A stretch of 7,464 nt of DNA from Pseudomonadota bacterium. GTDB taxonomy: Bacteria > Pseudomonadota > Gammaproteobacteria > SZUA-229. Numbering within the stretch: the stretch's first letter is position 1; each line of letters begins with the position of its first letter. Positions 4,562 to 7,464 of this stretch are shown in pieces. Under the pieces are notes generated by a model. It saw nothing but the letters and a program-made list of their open reading frames with translations, made no database searches and had not been told where the DNA came from. The position numbers and the translations under genes were made by a program. Location: contig JADFWE010000314.1 in assembly GCA_015222915.1 (NCBI GenBank), forward strand, positions 1 through 7,464, given 5' to 3'.

Positions 4562-7464
4562 ATGCGATGGTTATTACACTTTAGGGTCTGCATCATCATT
4601 TGCATGGCAGTAGTATTGATCTCTGCCGCGGTGCTGTTCAGTGTATTGCGCGCTGTATTGCCTCACGCAACCGGTTATAAAAACGAGATACAGCAGGAGA
4701 TCAGCAGGCAGATAGGTCTGCCGGTCGAGATCGAATCCATCGATGCTGCCATACACTGGTTCTCTCCCAGGCTGAAACTCATCAGGGTTTCTGTCTTCGA
4801 TAAAAAAAACAAAGTCCCGCTATTCGATTTCCGCGAAGCTTTCGTCGAGCTCGATGTGTTCGAATCGCTCGTGCGCCAGGAAATTATCATCGCTGACGTC
4901 GGTTTGATCGGTGCTGATATATCGATAGAAAAATTTTCTGAAAAAGAGTGGTCGGTGCAGGGCGTGAGGTTTACTAGCGGCGGTTCGAGCGAACTGCCTG
5001 CCGAATTCCTGTACATGATCGAAAACGCAGACTACCTGCTGCATGACAGTAATATCTATTACCAGGACCATACCGGAGACAAGTTAACGATCAGCCTGTT
5101 GAACGTTAATATTGATGTCGAAAATAATTTTAATACTCACGATATAAAGTTTTCCATGCTTCTGCCAGAGGCATTTGGCGGACAGCTTAGCGCGGTCGCC
5201 GATCTGAGTGGCAAGTTGGAGGCGCTTCACGGTGATATCTTCATCGAGGCTGAACAGCTGAAGATCAGGCAGTGGAACGAGAAGTTCAGGTTCCTGAAAG
5301 AGCATCAGCTTGATGCATTAGTGGATATCAGGCTCTGGGCCACGCTCGAAAACAACACGCTGCGATCATTGACGACCAGCCTGCAGTCCAGTGACGTTTC
5401 GATAAAGAATAATAAGACGAAAAAGATCTGGAAGACGGATTACCTGGCCGGTGACTTCCGTTACCTGGCAAGCAATGGGCACTGGAATGTGACGCTTTCA
5501 GATTTCTATTTTGGTAAAGAGTTAGAGCCTGCATGGGGCAGGCCCGTCACCGTGCTCGCCAGCGATGACGCAGAAAAAATATACTTGAGTGCTGACTTTT
5601 TGCGAATCGCTGATCTGCAGAACATCGCAGAAGCAGCGATGATAGATGAGTACCAGGCAGATTTTGAAAAGTTAAAAGCTTATCGTTTAAGTGCCGATAT
5701 CTATAACCTCGACCTGCATCTCCCGAAAAAATTATTAGTGGCAGAGGAAGCGGAGGGTGCGGATAAACACACTGTTTCTGAAAAAGTGGTTGTGGGTAAA
5801 GCCGGAATAAAAACACCGGCGACCAATAAGGCAGAGGCGAAACGTGGCAAAGTAGAGCATGGAGCGAGCAAGCGTACGGCTGTGCCAGCCGAGCCTGAAA
5901 AAGTGGCGTCGGATGAAGCGGCTATAGCAGTATCTGAAGGGACAGACGGGGAAACTATAGGTGATGTCGTCGGGGATGTCACCGGAGATACTAACGGAGA
6001 AGCTGTTAACAAAAACCAGGCCATGCTCGATGGCCTTTATCTGCAGGCAACGGTAACAGACTTCTCGTTGTATGATCATGATAGCGGTCTGACGCTTACG
6101 GGTTTCGATGCGGCGCTGAACTTTGACGATAGCCGACTGACGGTCGACGTGGCTACAGAAAACGCCGGCCTGCAGCTGCCGGATATGCTCAGAGAATCAA
6201 TATCGATCGATACCATCCATGGTGAGCTGAAACTTGACTACGATGGCGAAAGCTTTCACTTGGCCGCTGATGATCTGCAGCTTAGAAATAAACACTTCAA
6301 TACTTTTTCACGCCTGGATGTACGGCTGTCTTCGATGGATGATATCTTCGTCGATGTGCAGACCGACTTCTATGAAGCCTACGGTAAATACGTACACCAT
6401 TATCTGCCGGTAGGGGTGATGGATACTGCGCTGGTGGAATGGCTGGACATAGCCGTGGTCGATGGTTATATCCCCGAGGGAAGCGTTATCCTGCAGGGCA
6501 ATATTGCCGATTTTCCTTTCAAGGATAAGAGCGGTATCTTTCAGGCGTTGTTCTCTCCGCGTGATGTTAGCCTGGTATTTCTCGAGGACTGGCCGCCGCT
6601 GACCGGCGCTTCTGCCAGCATAAAATTTAATAACCTGTCTCTCTATGTGCGCGATACAAAAGCCAGGACGCAGACAGCAGACCTATATGATGGTTATGCC
6701 GAGATCCTCAACCTGCCGGATCCGCATCTTACCGTTAAAACGAAAGCCCGCAGTACGAATCATGATGTACAGTCCTATGTATGGAGTACTCCGCTGGACG
6801 AGATACTGGGTGATACACTCAGGCTGTTTGAATTTTCAGGTAAGAACAAACTTGACCTGATCCTGCAGGTACCGTTGAACCAGGAACAAATCGATGTAGT
6901 GATCGATGGCCACCTTACTTTTATCGATACCACGATGCGCTACACTGATCTTGGTTATGAGTTGAATTCACTGAATGGTGTTGTTGATTTCACCAATACC
7001 AGTATCTTTGCGGATTCGGTAAATGCCGAGATACAGGGCAGGCCGGTATTGATCAATGCCTTTACCCAGAATGCCGATACTGATGCCGGTAGGCAGGTCT
7101 TTTTTCATCTTGACGGGCCGATGGATGCAGACTACCTGCTGCAGCGCTATGACTGGATACCGAAACATTGGGTCTCCGGCGTGTCGCAGTGGTCGATCGA
7201 TGTCGAGGTGCCGCATACGCCGGAAACTTATCTGGTACGGGTAGAAGCCAGCTCTTATCTCGAAGGCGTGGTGTTACAGATGTCTGATAAGGTGAGTAAG
7301 GTGGCGGCAGAGAAGATGAGCTTATCTACCGAGATCGATATCAAAACCGATGATAGTCTGTACATACAGGCGATGGCTCATGATTCGAACGAGAAGAAAC
7401 TGATACAGGTTCATGCCGACCGGAGTGACAAACGTGTCTGGAACTTCGACGTACAGTCGGCTTA
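4562..7464 (+). CDS. yhdP: YhdP-family AsmA-like phospholipid transport protein (DUF3971/TIGR02099), 3' end outside window
   Basis: AsmA-like protein anchored in the inner membrane and spanning the periplasm; the E. coli homologue acts with TamB and YdbH in moving phospholipids to the outer membrane. The frame is open from ATG 4562 to the right edge: 967 codons and two bases, against about 1266 residues in E. coli. One membrane segment lies at about residues 9-29 (VCIIICMAVVLISAAVLFSV) after a short cytoplasmic MRWLLHFR. The AsmA-type start follows (EIQQEISRQIGLPVEIESID, then LKLIRVSVFD). The family hallmark is at residues 614-680: YLPVGVMDTALVEWLDIAVV (with W627), EGSVILQGNIADFPF, and DWPPLTGASA. 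The rest is beta-rich, as expected of a repeated-beta-groove lipid conduit. Residues about 394-486 form a low-complexity insertion. An in-frame TAA at 4535 limits the start, and no strong Shine-Dalgarno is seen. Downstream of rng is the usual place for this gene. Confidence 0.94.
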   Translation, partial: MRWLLHFRVCIIICMAVVLISAAVLFSVLRAVLPHATGYKNEIQQEISRQIGLPVEIESIDAAIHWFSPRLKLIRVSVFDKKNKVPLFDFREAFVELDVFESLVRQEIIIADVGLIGADISIEKFSEKEWSVQGVRFTSGGSSELPAEFLYMIENADYLLHDSNIYYQDHTGDKLTISLLNVNIDVENNFNTHDIKFSMLLPEAFGGQLSAVADLSGKLEALHGDIFIEAEQLKIRQWNEKFRFLKEHQLDALVDIRLWATLENNTLRSLTTSLQSSDVSIKNNKTKKIWKTDYLAGDFRYLASNGHWNVTLSDFYFGKELEPAWGRPVTVLASDDAEKIYLSADFLRIADLQNIAEAAMIDEYQADFEKLKAYRLSADIYNLDLHLPKKLLVAEEAEGADKHTVSEKVVVGKAGIKTPATNKAEAKRGKVEHGASKRTAVPAEPEKVASDEAAIAVSEGTDGETIGDVVGDVTGDTNGEAVNKNQAMLDGLYLQATVTDFSLYDHDSGLTLTGFDAALNFDDSRLTVDVATENAGLQLPDMLRESISIDTIHGELKLDYDGESFHLAADDLQLRNKHFNTFSRLDVRLSSMDDIFVDVQTDFYEAYGKYVHHYLPVGVMDTALVEWLDIAVVDGYIPEGSVILQGNIADFPFKDKSGIFQALFSPRDVSLVFLEDWPPLTGASASIKFNNLSLYVRDTKARTQTADLYDGYAEILNLPDPHLTVKTKARSTNHDVQSYVWSTPLDEILGDTLRLFEFSGKNKLDLILQVPLNQEQIDVVIDGHLTFIDTTMRYTDLGYELNSLNGVVDFTNTSIFADSVNAEIQGRPVLINAFTQNADTDAGRQVFFHLDGPMDADYLLQRYDWIPKHWVSGVSQWSIDVEVPHTPETYLVRVEASSYLEGVVLQMSDKVSKVAAEKMSLSTEIDIKTDDSLYIQAMAHDSNEKKLIQVHADRSDKRVWNFDVQSA
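5741..6019 (+). other. Low-complexity charged linker inside yhdP (about 93 codons)
   Basis: Codons 394-486 encode an Ala/Glu/Lys/Val/Gly-rich stretch without predicted beta pattern (for example AEEAEGADKHTVSEK and KAEAKRGKVEHGASK), then a Gly-Asp repeat. On both sides the sequence returns to ordinary AsmA-like beta-strand pattern (YRLSADIYNLDLHLPKK before, MLDGLYLQATVTDFSLYDHD after). The codon phase is unbroken, so this is a disordered insertion, not a frameshift. Confidence 0.75.
5960..6007 (+). repeat. Four-residue Gly-Asp repeat in yhdP linker
   Basis: Sixteen codons read GDVV-GDVT-GDTN-GEAV, four tandem units of a 12-bp period beginning GG(N)GA(T/A). The units have diverged in the third and fourth residues. 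Such GD-rich short repeats can bind calcium in other families, but this copy is too short and lacks the nonapeptide RTX spacing, so no such role is claimed. Confidence 0.65.

Noticed and set aside
4675..5016. Minus-strand open frame of 113 codons
   Set aside because: It lies wholly inside the yhdP frame, which has clear family motifs and a membrane anchor; the minus-strand translation has no recognisable domain.
5738..6023. Possible frameshift or gene break in yhdP at the low-complexity region
   Set aside because: Codon phase is the same before and after the region, there are no stops, and AsmA-like sequence continues in that phase up to the edge.
5701..6079. Overlapping minus-strand open frames (89-114 codons), one with Ser-Pro repeats
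   Set aside because: The Ser-Pro pattern is the complement of the Gly-Asp repeat in the yhdP linker. Open antisense frames are expected from low-complexity sequence.

Overview
The window holds a co-directional block of seven housekeeping genes on the + strand: proA (3' part only), nadD, rsfS, rlmH, a Maf-type nucleotide pyrophosphatase gene (maf/yhdE), rng (RNase G) and the first 967 codons of a yhdP-type AsmA-like gene that runs off the right edge. Every call rests on family motifs read in the translations. The gene set, the neighbourhood maf-rng-yhdP and the protein features point to a gammaproteobacterium, probably a less-studied lineage outside the Enterobacterales with roughly balanced GC. 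I cannot name a genus.

Layout: proA (3-587) is followed by a 116-bp gap, the most unusual stretch in the window. It carries 14-bp A-rich tandem repeats in two clusters of opposite orientation, able to pair over a perfect 23-bp stem. A perfect 26-bp palindrome follows directly, centred on the nadD start codon. Next come nadD (704-1378), rsfS (1422-1787), rlmH (1825-2295) and maf (2301-2972), closely spaced like an operon (gaps of 43, 37 and 5 bp). A 64-bp AT-rich gap with two degenerate copies of a similar 14-bp repeat precedes rng (3037-4485). After 76 bp with no clear signal comes yhdP (4562 to the end). No stretch longer than 300 bases lacks a gene.

Roles: ProA makes a proline precursor and NadD makes the NAD precursor NaAD. 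RsfS silences the large ribosomal subunit when nutrients are scarce, and RlmH methylates 23S rRNA on assembled ribosomes. Maf hydrolyses non-canonical or pyrimidine nucleotides. RNase G processes 16S rRNA and degrades mRNA. YhdP is an inner-membrane-anchored periplasmic protein that helps move phospholipid to the outer membrane. The shared theme of nadD-rsfS-rlmH-rng is ribosome maturation and nucleotide metabolism; the grouping is conserved rather than a new system.

I found no mobile element, CRISPR array, tRNA, rRNA or defence system. The points most worth a second look are the structured proA-nadD gap with the palindrome on the nadD start codon, a serine-rich insertion in Maf, and a low-complexity linker with Gly-Asp repeats inside YhdP.
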